Shown: positions 16,545-25,167 of the stretch, in pieces | Layout: every line of letters begins with the position of its first letter | How positions within the stretch are numbered: the first letter of the stretch is position 1 | Source: Bacilli bacterium | GTDB lineage: Bacteria; Bacillota_I; Bacilli_A; RF39; UBA660 | NCBI GenBank assembly: GCA_017527675.1 | Contig: JAFXPU010000005.1 | Span: 1-50,942 of the forward strand | Direction: 5' to 3' | Length of the DNA: 50,942 nt | The notes under the pieces: model-generated | Seen by the model: only the letters and a program-made list of their open reading frames with translations | Database searches by the model: none | Told to the model about the DNA's origin: nothing | Translations under genes and position numbers: made by a program

Positions 16545-17675
16545 ATGGTATATCTTGATTATAGTGCAACGACACCGGTAAATGAAGAAGTACTTGAAAG
16601 TTTTACAAAAAGTGCTTTAAATTACCCAGGTAATCCTAACTCATTACATAAATTGGGAATTGAAGCTAATAATCTAATTAATGAAGCAACAGAACAAATT
16701 GCATCATTATTAAATATTAATTCAAAAGAAATAATTTATACTTCAGGTTCATCTGAAGCTAATAATACAGCTATTAAGGGTATTTGTTTAAAATATTCTA
16801 ATCGTGGTAAACATATTGTTACTACTAACTTAGAACATTCATCTATTTATGGACCAATTGATTATTTAGTTGAAAAAGGCTTTGAAGTTAGCTTTGTAGA
16901 ATTAGACGAAAATGGTTTAGTTACAATAGATAACTTAAAAAAGGTTATGCGTGATGATACTATTTTAGTTACAATTGGTGCTGTTAATAGTGAAGTTGGT
17001 ATAAAACAAAATATTGATGAAATAGGAGCATTTATAAAAGATTATCCTAAATGCTTTTTCCATGTTGATATGACTCAAGCAGTTGGTAAGATTGATGTTA
17101 ATTTTGAAAATGTTGATTTAGCATCTTTATCTGCTCATAAAATATTTGGTGTAAAAGGTATTGGTATTTTATATAAAAAGGAAAAAATTGAACTTGTTCC
17201 GTTAATTCATGGTGGTAAATCTACAACTATCTATCGTTCAGGAACACCAGCTTTACCACTTATTGTATCTATGGCTAAAGCCTTAAGACTTGCTTTAGAC
17301 GATTTAGATAATAAATATAACAAGATTAAAGAATTAAATACATACTTAAGGGAAAAAATAAGTGTATTTGATAAAGTTAGAATTAATAGTAATGAAAATG
17401 CTATACCTAATGTATTAAATATAAGTGTTTTAGGTGTTAAGCCAGAAACTATGCAACATGCCTTAGAAAAATATGAAATATATATTTCTACACAAACAGC
17501 ATGTTCATCTGGTTCATCTATTTCTAAAGCTGTTTATGCCGTTACTAACGATAAAGATCGTGCTGCATCATCAGTACGTATTAGTCTTGCTTATTTAACA
17601 ACTAAAGAAGAATTAGATTATTTCCTTGATAAATTTAAAATTTGTTATGAAGAATTGACAGGTTTAGGAAGGTAA
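16545..17675 (+). CDS. cysteine desulfurase, IscS/NifS type
   Basis: This PLP enzyme takes sulfur from cysteine and passes it as a persulfide to acceptors such as ThiI, MnmA or Fe-S scaffolds. The 376 residues start MVYLDYSATTPVNEEVLESF, the class V start of NifS-like enzymes. The PLP Lys is in SAHKIFGVKGIG, and the active Cys in TQTACSSGSS with the long flexible loop of group I. It therefore differs from the SufS at the right end. ATG 16545 follows GAGGTGATTT. Next to it lie a thioredoxin and a thioredoxin-CcdA fusion, which points to a thiol-redox operon; tRNA thiolation genes are not adjacent. Confidence 0.92.
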   Translation: MVYLDYSATTPVNEEVLESFTKSALNYPGNPNSLHKLGIEANNLINEATEQIASLLNINSKEIIYTSGSSEANNTAIKGICLKYSNRGKHIVTTNLEHSSIYGPIDYLVEKGFEVSFVELDENGLVTIDNLKKVMRDDTILVTIGAVNSEVGIKQNIDEIGAFIKDYPKCFFHVDMTQAVGKIDVNFENVDLASLSAHKIFGVKGIGILYKKEKIELVPLIHGGKSTTIYRSGTPALPLIVSMAKALRLALDDLDNKYNKIKELNTYLREKISVFDKVRINSNENAIPNVLNISVLGVKPETMQHALEKYEIYISTQTACSSGSSISKAVYAVTNDKDRAASSVRISLAYLTTKEELDYFLDKFKICYEELTGLGR

Positions 17676-17679
17676 TTAT

Positions 17680-17922
17680 ATGAAATTAATTAGAATTGGT
17701 GCTAGTTGGTGTAGTTCATGTTTAATTATGAAATCACGTGTTAGTGATATATTAGCTAGTAGAGATGATATTGAAGTAATCAATTATGATTATGACTTTG
17801 ATGAAGATAAAGTTGAAGAATATCAAGTTGGTGATGTTTTACCTGTTTATATTAAAGAAGATGGTTCTCGCTTAATAGGTGAACATACTAAGGAAGAATT
17901 TATTAAGTTTATAGAAAGTTGA
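17680..17922 (+). CDS. small thioredoxin-fold protein, CSSC active site
   Basis: The 80 residues form a short thioredoxin-like domain starting MKLIRIGASWCSSCLIMKS, with the redox pair C11-C14. The order strand, CxxC helix, strand, cis-Pro (VLPVYIKEDG) is kept. It has no signal peptide, so it acts in the cytoplasm. It lies four bases after the desulfurase and four before the CcdA fusion. The likely role is to bring electrons to the membrane CcdA module or to reduce persulfide products; both are inferences from position. Confidence 0.85.
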   Translation: MKLIRIGASWCSSCLIMKSRVSDILASRDDIEVINYDYDFDEDKVEEYQVGDVLPVYIKEDGSRLIGEHTKEEFIKFIES

Positions 17923-17926
17923 TGTT

Positions 17927-19111
17927 ATGAAAAAAATATACATTTTAATAATTGCTTTATTATTTCTTATACCTTTTAATGTAAAAGCTAAAAATGATAA
18001 TAAAGTAACTTTATACTTATTTCATCGTGAATCATGTCCTCATTGTAAGGCTGAGATTAAGTATTTAGATAAAATAAAAGATAAATATGATTATCTAGAA
18101 ATTAAGGAATATGAAGTAAGCAAAAATAAGACATTATATCAAAATGTTATTAAAAAAATTGGTACGGGAGATAAAACTCCAATTACTATTATTGGTTCTA
18201 AAATCATTGTTGGTTTTGCAGATAATAGTAAAAGTGAAATTGAAAGAAGTATTAAAGAATACAATAAATATGATAGTTATTGTGATTTAGTTACAACTGA
18301 TAAATCAAAAAAAGAATGTCAAAAAGAAAATAAAAAAATAGATGATAAAATTTTATCAGATGTTAATAAGGTACCATTACTTGGTGAAGTTAATGTTAAA
18401 ACAACTTCGTTATTTCTAATTGCTATGGTAATTGGTTTAGTTGATGGTTTTAATCCATGTGCGATGTGGGTACTAATATTCTTAATATCTTTATTAATTG
18501 AAATGAAAGATAAAAAGAAAATGGTTATTTTAGGTTTAGCCTTTATATTAGCATCAGGATTTATTTATACATTATTTATGGTTTCTTGGCTTAAAATAAC
18601 TAATACTTTAATGAGTACTTGGTTTAGATATTTAATTGCTTTAGTAGCTTTAATAGCTGGTATTATTAATGTTAGAAATTATATGAAGATGCGTAAAAGT
18701 GAAACTGGTTGTACAGTAACTAAAAAAGAAGATCGTAAAAAAATTATGAAACGTATTCAAAATATCATTCATGAGAATAATTTCTTTATTGCTTTAGTTG
18801 GTATTATTATTTTAGCTTGTTCAGTTAATTTAATTGAACTTGCATGTTCTTCAGCTTTACCAACATTCTTTATTACAATACTTGGAATGAATGATTTAAA
18901 TGCTTTACAATATGCATTTTACATATTTGTTTACATTTTATTCTTCTTGCTTGATGATATTATTGTATTTTTAGTAGCTACATTAACCTTTAAAATGACA
19001 GCTATTTCTAATAAATTCAATAAATATTCTCATTTAATAGGTGGAGTAATATGTTTATTAATTGGTATTTTATTAGCATTTTTCCCAAATATAATTATGT
19101 TTAGTTTTTAG
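17927..19111 (+). CDS. thioredoxin-CcdA/DsbD-like fusion membrane protein
   Basis: The 394 residues begin with a signal peptide (MKKIYILIIALLFLIPFNVKA), then an outside thioredoxin-like domain with CPHC (C37-C40), then a membrane domain from about residue 155. In that domain DGFNPCAMWVLIF and IILACSVNLIELACSSALP carry the Cys expected in CcdA/DsbD modules that move electrons across the membrane. The protein thus looks like a minimal DsbD: electrons enter from a cytoplasmic thioredoxin, perhaps the CSSC protein just upstream, and leave to outside thiols. The outer Cys-rich protein encoded next is a candidate substrate. The ribosome-binding site is weak, so translation may depend on coupling. 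Confidence 0.85.
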   Translation: MKKIYILIIALLFLIPFNVKAKNDNKVTLYLFHRESCPHCKAEIKYLDKIKDKYDYLEIKEYEVSKNKTLYQNVIKKIGTGDKTPITIIGSKIIVGFADNSKSEIERSIKEYNKYDSYCDLVTTDKSKKECQKENKKIDDKILSDVNKVPLLGEVNVKTTSLFLIAMVIGLVDGFNPCAMWVLIFLISLLIEMKDKKKMVILGLAFILASGFIYTLFMVSWLKITNTLMSTWFRYLIALVALIAGIINVRNYMKMRKSETGCTVTKKEDRKKIMKRIQNIIHENNFFIALVGIIILACSVNLIELACSSALPTFFITILGMNDLNALQYAFYIFVYILFFLLDDIIVFLVATLTFKMTAISNKFNKYSHLIGGVICLLIGILLAFFPNIIMFSF

Positions 19112-19119
19112 GAGGTTCT

Positions 19120-19818
19120 ATGAACGATAAAACAATAAATTTATTATTAACTTTAGCAGCTATTGGTTTTGTAGTATATGGTATATATAATATGACTACT
19201 AAAAAAGATAAGGATAATAAAAAAGATACTGAAACTAAAGAAGAAGTTAAATTTAATTATAAAAAAGAACTTGATTTAGTTGATAATTTTGTATTAGATG
19301 AAGATTTTAAATTTGATAATAATCTAAAAATGCGTATAGCAATGTCTAATATTGATTCTTCAGAATTTGAGAAAACAAAAGCTTCTTTTAATGATATTAA
19401 TTTCTATGAATTTAGTGGATATTATCTTAAAACTAGTATATTAGAAGACACTTTAAAAGATTCATTTGGTAAAGGTAATTATACTTTAAAAAGTTTTTAT
19501 TACGATGATTCTTATTATTTATATGATAAGAAAGATAAATGCTTTTATATATTCTATTCTACATTGGTAACTAATTGTGCTAATAGTGGGGAAGTTGTTA
19601 TGAATTGTATTGATATGCCTTCTAAAGTATGTGAACCTAAATATAGTAATGATAATAATAATATAAAAGTTGAAGTAGAGTGCTATGATATGGATAGACA
19701 GTATATTCAAGCACCAGAAACAGATGAAATAAAAAAATATAGTTATGAATATATGTATAGCTATGATAAAAAGGAAAATGATTATTATATAAGTGATATT
19801 AAGTTAATAGAGGAGTGA
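19120..19818 (+). CDS. membrane-anchored Cys-rich protein of unknown function
   Basis: The 232 residues have one N-terminal membrane helix (TINLLLTLAAIGFVVYGIYN) and a Lys-rich linker, then an outside domain of some 190 residues. That domain has five Cys within about 70 residues (in DKCFY, TNCAN, MNCID, KVCEP and VECYD). I know of no family. The gene follows the thioredoxin-CcdA fusion after AGGAGG and runs with it, so its disulfides may be handled by that protein. It is followed four bases later by obg. Confidence 0.65.
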   Translation: MNDKTINLLLTLAAIGFVVYGIYNMTTKKDKDNKKDTETKEEVKFNYKKELDLVDNFVLDEDFKFDNNLKMRIAMSNIDSSEFEKTKASFNDINFYEFSGYYLKTSILEDTLKDSFGKGNYTLKSFYYDDSYYLYDKKDKCFYIFYSTLVTNCANSGEVVMNCIDMPSKVCEPKYSNDNNNIKVEVECYDMDRQYIQAPETDEIKKYSYEYMYSYDKKENDYYISDIKLIEE

Positions 19819-19822
19819 TTCT

Positions 19823-21097
19823 ATGTTTATAGATGAAGCTATAATTGAAGTAGTAGGCGGTAATGGAGGAAATGGTTGTCTTGCATTTCGTCGTGAAAAA
19901 TATGTTGAGATGGGTGGCCCTTATGGTGGTAATGGGGGACATGGTGGAAATATTGTTTTTGAAGCAGATGAAGGTCTTAATACTTTAATTGATTTAAGAT
20001 ATAAAAAACGTTATAAAGCCCAAAATGGAGCCCATGGTGAAGGTAAAGGTTGTAATGGTAAAAATGCTCCAGATTTAGTTGTTAAAGTACCTGTTGGAAC
20101 GGTTGTATCTGAAATTGATTCGAGTTTTATTATTGGGGACTTAACAAAACATGGTGAACGTTGCATTGTTGCTGAAGGTGGCCGTGGTGGTCGTGGTAAT
20201 ATGGCTTTTGTAACTAAGACAAATAAAGCACCTGATTTTGCTGAAAATGGTGAACCAGGAGAAGAGAAAAAAGTAAAAGTAGAACTAAAATTACTTGCTG
20301 ATGTTGGTCTTGTTGGTATGCCTAGTGTTGGTAAATCAACATTGATATCTATGATATCAGCGGCTAAACCTAAAATAGCAGCATATCACTTTACAACATT
20401 GTCACCAAACTTAGGTGTTGTTAAAACAACTGATAATCGTTCATTTGTAGTTGCTGACCTTCCTGGTTTAATTGAAGGTGCATCACTTGGTGAAGGTCTT
20501 GGTGACAAATTTTTAAAGCATATTGAAAGAACACGTGTTATTGCTCATGTTATTGATATGTCTGGATTTGAAGGTAGAGATCCTTATGATGATTATGTTA
20601 TCATCAATAAGGAACTTGAAAATTTTAATAAAAACATTTTAGATAAACCACAAATTATTATTGCTAATAAAATGGATATTGAAGGTGCAGATAAGAACTT
20701 AGAAGAATTTAAAAAGAAAGTTAAAGATCCAATATATCCAATATCTGCAGCCTTAAATCAAGGTATAGATGTTGTTTTAATTAAATTAGCTGATATGTTA
20801 GATACAATTAAAAAACAACCATTATACGAAGAAGAAAAATTTGAAGATCATGTTCTATATCAATTTAAGAAAGAACAACCTTTTAAAATTATTAAAGAAG
20901 ATGAACACACTTTTGTTGTTAAAGGTGATGAAATAGAAAAAATTTATAAGATGACTTGGTTTGTTACAGATGAAGCATTCCGTCGTTTTTCAGCTAAGTT
21001 AAGAAAACTTGGTATTGATGATAAACTAAAGGAAATGGGTATTCAAAATGGCGATACCATCAAAATATTAGATTATGAATTTGAATATCAAGAATAA
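19823..21097 (+). CDS. obg: GTPase Obg
   Basis: Obg/CgtA is an essential GTPase linked to 50S ribosome assembly and stress. The 424 residues show the Gly-rich Obg fold (residues 1-158, with VGGNGGNGCLAFRREKYVE and AEGGRGGRGN), the G domain with GMPSVGKST (165-173), DLPGLIEGAS and NKMD, and a C-terminal OCT domain after about residue 340. Length and order are typical. It follows AGAGGAGTG. The gene is preceded by the redox operon without a terminator and ends in a weak hairpin before the rRNA methyltransferase. Confidence 0.97.
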   Translation: MFIDEAIIEVVGGNGGNGCLAFRREKYVEMGGPYGGNGGHGGNIVFEADEGLNTLIDLRYKKRYKAQNGAHGEGKGCNGKNAPDLVVKVPVGTVVSEIDSSFIIGDLTKHGERCIVAEGGRGGRGNMAFVTKTNKAPDFAENGEPGEEKKVKVELKLLADVGLVGMPSVGKSTLISMISAAKPKIAAYHFTTLSPNLGVVKTTDNRSFVVADLPGLIEGASLGEGLGDKFLKHIERTRVIAHVIDMSGFEGRDPYDDYVIINKELENFNKNILDKPQIIIANKMDIEGADKNLEEFKKKVKDPIYPISAALNQGIDVVLIKLADMLDTIKKQPLYEEEKFEDHVLYQFKKEQPFKIIKEDEHTFVVKGDEIEKIYKMTWFVTDEAFRRFSAKLRKLGIDDKLKEMGIQNGDTIKILDYEFEYQE

Positions 21098-21115
21098 CTT
21101 TATTCTTGATTTTTA
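21089..21115 (+). terminator. weak hairpin after obg
   Basis: CAAGAATAA and TTATTCTTG pair with a CT between them, followed by ATTTTTA. The short T tract suggests partial termination or an mRNA end stabiliser. Confidence 0.45.
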
Positions 21116-21129
21116 AATGAGGTGGAAAT

Positions 21130-21855
21130 ATGTTAATTAGTTCAATTGATAATGCAAAAATAAAAGAAATAAAAAAATTAGAAACAAAAAAAGAAAGAGA
21201 TTTAACGGGTTTATTTGTTGTTGAAGGTGAACATTTAGTTTACGAAGCCTATAAAGAAGGATTACTTAAAACTTTAATAGTACGTGATGGTTATCCATTA
21301 GTATTAGATGTAGATACAATATATGTTTCTGATAAAGTGTTAAAATATTTATCTAGTTTGACAACTCCAACACCTGTTTTAGGAGTAGTTTTAAAAAAGC
21401 CATTTAAAATTATTGGTGATAAAGTTATTGCATTAGATAATGTACAAGATCCAGGTAATTTAGGTACTATTATTCGTAGTGCGGTTGCTTTCAATTTTGA
21501 TACAATTATTTTATCTGATGATACAGTTGATTTATATAATCCTAAAGTTATTAGAGCTACTCAAGGAATGATTTTTAAGATAAATATTATTGTTGGTAAT
21601 CTAGCTGAATATCTAATAAAATTAAAAGAAAAAAAATATGAAATATATGGTACAGATGTAACTTCAGGAAATAACATAAAAAGTCTTGAAAAAAGAAAAA
21701 AATTTGCTATAATAATGGGAAACGAAGGAAATGGACTAAGTAAAGAAATTAAGTCTTTATGTTCTAGCTTCATATATATTCCTATGAATAAAGAGTGTGA
21801 AAGCTTAAATGTAGCGGTTGCTGCAAGTATTATTTTATATGAATTAAATGAATAA
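21130..21855 (+). CDS. SpoU/TrmH-family RNA 2'-O-methyltransferase
   Basis: The 241 residues join an N-terminal substrate-binding domain (FVVEGEHLVYEAYKEG) to a SPOUT methyltransferase with the three motifs of the family: NVQDPGNLGTIIRSA, FAIIMGNEGNGLSKE and YIPMNKECESLNVAVAASII. It would methylate a ribose 2'-OH in rRNA or tRNA using SAM, as the 23S rRNA enzymes RlmB and TsnR do; the exact site is not known. It follows GAGGTGGAAAT. Confidence 0.9.
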   Translation: MLISSIDNAKIKEIKKLETKKERDLTGLFVVEGEHLVYEAYKEGLLKTLIVRDGYPLVLDVDTIYVSDKVLKYLSSLTTPTPVLGVVLKKPFKIIGDKVIALDNVQDPGNLGTIIRSAVAFNFDTIILSDDTVDLYNPKVIRATQGMIFKINIIVGNLAEYLIKLKEKKYEIYGTDVTSGNNIKSLEKRKKFAIIMGNEGNGLSKEIKSLCSSFIYIPMNKECESLNVAVAASIILYELNE

Positions 21856-21865
21856 GAGGGATAAT

Positions 21866-22357
21866 ATGAATTATGTTTATATTGGTGATATTGTAAATAA
21901 TCATGGTCTTAAAGGTGAAGTTAGAATAATAAGTTCTTTCAAACAAAAAGACTTAGTATTTGTGTGTGATATGCCAGTTTACATTGGTAAAGATAAATCA
22001 AGAGAAGTTATTAATTCATATCGTGTTCATAAAAACTACGATATGATTACATTTGATGGTATTAGACATATCGAAGATGTTTTAAAATATAAAGGTAAAT
22101 CATTATATATTAATCGTGAAGATTTAGCTTATGATGGTTATTTAAATGAAGATTTAATTAATATGGAAGTTTATCAAAATGATAAACTTGTAGGTCATGT
22201 TAAAGAAATCTTAACAACTAATGCTCATGAAATATTAGTTATTGATGGTAAAAAACGTTATATGGTACCAAACATAAAGGAATTTATTTTAAATGTCGAT
22301 TTAAAGAAAAAACGAATTGATATTATTGATATGAAAGGTTTAATAGATGGTAATTGA
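21866..22357 (+). CDS. rimM: 16S rRNA processing protein RimM
   Basis: RimM binds ribosomal protein S19 and helps mature the 30S head. The 163-residue protein starts [20 protein letters not shown], the family signature, and has the C-terminal PRC-barrel with [24 protein letters not shown] 21866 is chosen for the AAGAGGG upstream; an ATG at 21848 lies in the preceding gene. The end overlaps trmD by 11 bases, the common rimM-trmD pair. Confidence 0.95.
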   Translation: MNYVYIGDIVNNHGLKGEVRIISSFKQKDLVFVCDMPVYIGKDKSREVINSYRVHKNYDMITFDGIRHIEDVLKYKGKSLYINREDLAYDGYLNEDLINMEVYQNDKLVGHVKEILTTNAHEILVIDGKKRYMVPNIKEFILNVDLKKKRIDIIDMKGLIDGN

Positions 22358-23015
22358 TATTTTAACCTTATTTCCTAATATGTTTGAAGGATTTTTATCA
22401 GAATCAATAATTAAAAGAGCTATTCAAGATAAAAAAGTTACCATTAATATTCATAATTTTCGTGATTATTCCCTTGATCCACATCATAATGTCGATGATT
22501 ATTCTTATGGTGGGGGAGCTGGAATGGTTTTAATGCCACAACCAATATTTGATTGTGTTGAAAAATTAAAAACTAAAGATTCAAAAGTTATTATATTAAC
22601 ACCAGCTGGAAGAAAATACGAACAAAAAATAGCATATGATTTATCACACGAAAAACATTTAATTATTATTTGTGGACATTATGAAGGCTTTGATGAACGT
22701 ATAATGTCACTTGCTGATTTAGAAATTAGTATTGGTGATTATGTTTTAACAGGTGGTGAGTTACCTGCTCAAGTTGTAACTGATTCTATTGTTAGATTGC
22801 TTCCTGGTGTTATAGCTGAAGAATCACATTTAGAGGATTCATTTAATAATAATTTATTAGATTATCCTGTTTATACTAAACCAGCTGAATTTAGAGGTAT
22901 GAAAGTACCTGATATACTTCTTAGTGGTGATCATAAAAAAATTGACAAATGGCGTCATGATGAAGCTTTAAAAAAGACCAAAGAAAGACGACCAGATTTA
23001 TTGGAAAGAAGTTGA
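22347..23015 (+). CDS. trmD: tRNA (guanine-37-N1)-methyltransferase
   Basis: TrmD methylates G37 next to the anticodon with SAM and prevents frameshifts. The 222 residues carry the SPOUT knot: [12 protein letters not shown] and [17 protein letters not shown], plus the N-terminal [20 protein letters not shown] and [11 protein letters not shown]. In most bacteria rplS (ribosomal protein L19) follows; here a different basic-acidic protein lies four bases downstream. Confidence 0.97.
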   Translation: MVIDILTLFPNMFEGFLSESIIKRAIQDKKVTINIHNFRDYSLDPHHNVDDYSYGGGAGMVLMPQPIFDCVEKLKTKDSKVIILTPAGRKYEQKIAYDLSHEKHLIIICGHYEGFDERIMSLADLEISIGDYVLTGGELPAQVVTDSIVRLLPGVIAEESHLEDSFNNNLLDYPVYTKPAEFRGMKVPDILLSGDHKKIDKWRHDEALKKTKERRPDLLERS

Positions 23016-23019
23016 TTAT

Positions 23020-23574
23020 ATGCGTAAATTAAGTAAATATAAACTAGTTAAGCGTAAAAGAATTAAGTATAAAAAAATGCTTAAAATGAAAATAAGAAAA
23101 ACAACTGGTTTCCGTGTAAAACCTAAAAATAAGGTTGCTTATGATGGTATTGAAGTAAATGAATTATTAATATTAAAGAAAAGATTTATTGCTAATTTAC
23201 TTAAAAAGAAAATTAAACGTAAACTAGATTTATATTTAGACTTAATTATTGATGATACAGATGATACTGATACATCTGCGTCTTCATATAAGGAGCATTT
23301 AGATGAATTATCTAGATTTATGGATATAATCAAATATAAATATAAAAAGTTTTTAGATAAGAAATATACAAATTTATTAATCAAGAAAATTGAATTATTA
23401 GAATATGAATTAAAAGAAAAAATAATGGATAGTTATCTAGGTATTGAAGAAGATCAATATACTGATCCAGTTGTATATGATTATGGCGATGACGAAAAAG
23501 TATATGATCCTTATGAAGAATTATATTTAGATGAAGAGGAAGAGGAACTATCACGTTCTTCACGTAGACGTTAA
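23020..23574 (+). CDS. unknown protein with a basic N-terminus and an acidic C-terminus
   Basis: The 184 residues are not recognised. The first 40 are extremely rich in Lys and Arg (MRKLSKYKLVKRKRIKYKKM); the middle is helical; the last 40 are Asp/Glu/Tyr-rich and end in SRSSRRR. The gene sits four bases after trmD in the place where rplS normally stands, but no L19 motif is visible. The strongly basic start could bind RNA. A ribosome-related job is suggested only by its position. Confidence 0.6.
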   Translation: MRKLSKYKLVKRKRIKYKKMLKMKIRKTTGFRVKPKNKVAYDGIEVNELLILKKRFIANLLKKKIKRKLDLYLDLIIDDTDDTDTSASSYKEHLDELSRFMDIIKYKYKKFLDKKYTNLLIKKIELLEYELKEKIMDSYLGIEEDQYTDPVVYDYGDDEKVYDPYEELYLDEEEEELSRSSRRR

Positions 23575-23588
23575 CAAGAAGGGATTAA

Positions 23589-24500
23589 ATGGAAAGTATA
23601 AATTTTGATAGCATTGTAAAGAAGTATGATTTATCACCAATGGAAAAAATTATGCTTTCTTTTGATGTAGCCCGTATAAGTAAAGATAATTGCTATGGGA
23701 TGTTTGAACAACAATTAAATAATAATGATATAGAAGTATATACTTATCGTTTATATGGTAATAGAGTTATACATTCTCGTAGTGCTATTTATGTTGAAGA
23801 TGATAAGTATAATATTAAAGGCATTTACTTTTTTGATCTTGGCTGGTCACTTAAAAAAGATGTTTTAGATGATGAATATCGTTATATATATAATTATTTT
23901 GCTAAACCAAAATCTTATTTTGATAAAGTTGATAAAATATCTGGTTTAGATGATTATTTTATTGGTGATTTTGCTTATATAGCTGATGAATTTGCTGATT
24001 TAGCATTAATAGGGGAATATGATGAAATATCAGAAGATAATATTGATAAAATTAATAATGTATCTCAAATAGTTGATGGAAAATCATTAAATTTAAAATA
24101 TCAAGATAGTAATGGTTTAGATTTAGAAAAAGTTTATGAGAAAATCAATGATTATGATTTATTATTAGATAAACCAATAACAGGTGAAAAATATTTAGAA
24201 TTATTATTTACTATTTCAAAAATTAAATATATAGAGAATATTGGACCTGAATTTGATTTAGATTATTTAAAATATACTTTTTATAATTCTGATTGGCGTT
24301 TTAAAGAAAATTCATTATATGATAAGTACCGTAATCAACTATATGAAACACCAACTGATAAAATGTTATCTAATATTTATGGTGTAGAAAATATTGATGT
24401 AATTTTTAAGGCTATTGATTTTTATGCAAAAGAAACTGGCCTTATTAATAATATTGATGAATTAAATTATTTAAATAAAGGTAAAATTAAAGTAATGTAG
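23589..24500 (+). CDS. 303-residue soluble protein of unknown function
   Basis: I see no known motif. The protein is acidic, has no membrane segment, and alternates strands and helices (MESINFDSIVKKYDLSPMEK at the start). It lies 14 bases after the basic-acidic gene, behind AAGAAGGG, at the end of the rimM-trmD operon, and is closed by a strong terminator. Confidence 0.6.
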   Translation: MESINFDSIVKKYDLSPMEKIMLSFDVARISKDNCYGMFEQQLNNNDIEVYTYRLYGNRVIHSRSAIYVEDDKYNIKGIYFFDLGWSLKKDVLDDEYRYIYNYFAKPKSYFDKVDKISGLDDYFIGDFAYIADEFADLALIGEYDEISEDNIDKINNVSQIVDGKSLNLKYQDSNGLDLEKVYEKINDYDLLLDKPITGEKYLELLFTISKIKYIENIGPEFDLDYLKYTFYNSDWRFKENSLYDKYRNQLYETPTDKMLSNIYGVENIDVIFKAIDFYAKETGLINNIDELNYLNKGKIKVM

Positions 24501-24525
24501 TTTGATTTTACCTTTATTTTTTTTA
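24477..24525 (+). terminator. terminator of the rimM-trmD operon
   Basis: AAAGGTAAAAT and ATTTTACCTTT form an 11-base-pair stem around the stop codon, followed by a T run. Confidence 0.75.
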
Positions 24526-24558
24526 TATAATTTTATTGTAAATGAAATAGGTGATTAA

Positions 24559-25002
24559 ATGAAATGTTTAAATTGTCAAAATGAAATTGGTAACAATAAT
24601 TATTGCCCAAATTGTGGATATAAAAACCAAAATAAAAATAAATTATCTACATCTAGAATGATTCATATTTTTATATTATCTTTTTTTATTAATTCAATAA
24701 TTAGTAATATAGTATTAAGCGTAACAGCTTTGGCATTAGGTTTAAATCATTCTGCGTTTATTGGATCAATTCTTCTTTGGCCATTCGCTTTATTACTTAG
24801 TCCATTTATACCAGAGTTGATAAAAAGTATTAATGGTTATTTTCTTATAGGTATTTTAATTGTTATTATTTGTTTTATTATCGTTTATTATTTAGTATAT
24901 ATCTATGCTAAAAGGGGACATAAATTAAGATATTTGTGGATATTAGCTATTTTTTCTCTATTTATTAGTGCATTTATATCAGTTGCTATAGAAAATAGTT
25001 AA
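24559..25002 (+). CDS. zinc-ribbon membrane protein
   Basis: The N-terminus MKCLNCQNEIGNNNYCPNCG is a zinc ribbon with two CxxC pairs. Three or four membrane helices follow (about residues 35-60, 70-85, 92-115 and 123-143). Such proteins are widespread in Firmicutes but have no assigned role. The gene stands alone behind AGGTGATTAA, and its terminator hairpin overlaps the rpsB promoter. Confidence 0.75.
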   Translation: MKCLNCQNEIGNNNYCPNCGYKNQNKNKLSTSRMIHIFILSFFINSIISNIVLSVTALALGLNHSAFIGSILLWPFALLLSPFIPELIKSINGYFLIGILIVIICFIIVYYLVYIYAKRGHKLRYLWILAIFSLFISAFISVAIENS

Positions 25003-25034
25003 AAAATATTAAAAAAAATTATAAAAAATGTACC

Positions 25035-25071
25035 AAAAGCCATATAATGTGATATAATGTTAATGGCTTTT
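25035..25071 (+). terminator. terminator hairpin with the rpsB promoter in its loop
   Basis: AAAAGCCAT (25035-25043) and ATGGCTTTT (25063-25071) pair and run into a T tract. It ends the zinc-ribbon gene. The loop contains the extended -10 sequence TGA-TATAAT of rpsB. Confidence 0.7.
25050..25058 (+). promoter_or_regulatory. extended -10 promoter of rpsB-tsf
   Basis: TGA-TATAAT. Transcription would begin at about 25065, giving a leader of roughly 100 bases. It is the only good -10 sequence before rpsB. Confidence 0.55.
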
Positions 25072-25084
25072 TTAATATACACAT

Positions 25085-25135
25085 TTATTGATTTAAATGC
25101 CTAGTGCCATTATGGTGGTGTTTAAAGTTGAAATA
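25085..25135 (+). promoter_or_regulatory. structured 5' leader of rpsB
   Basis: Between the promoter and AAAGGAGG lies a foldable stretch: TTTAAATGCC pairs imperfectly with GGTGTTTAAA around GTGCCATTATGGTG. In other bacteria rpsB is controlled by S2 binding its own leader. The fold here is by eye and no known leader family is claimed. Confidence 0.4.
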
Positions 25136-25167
25136 AATGGAAGCATAACGAAAAGGAGGAATATTTT

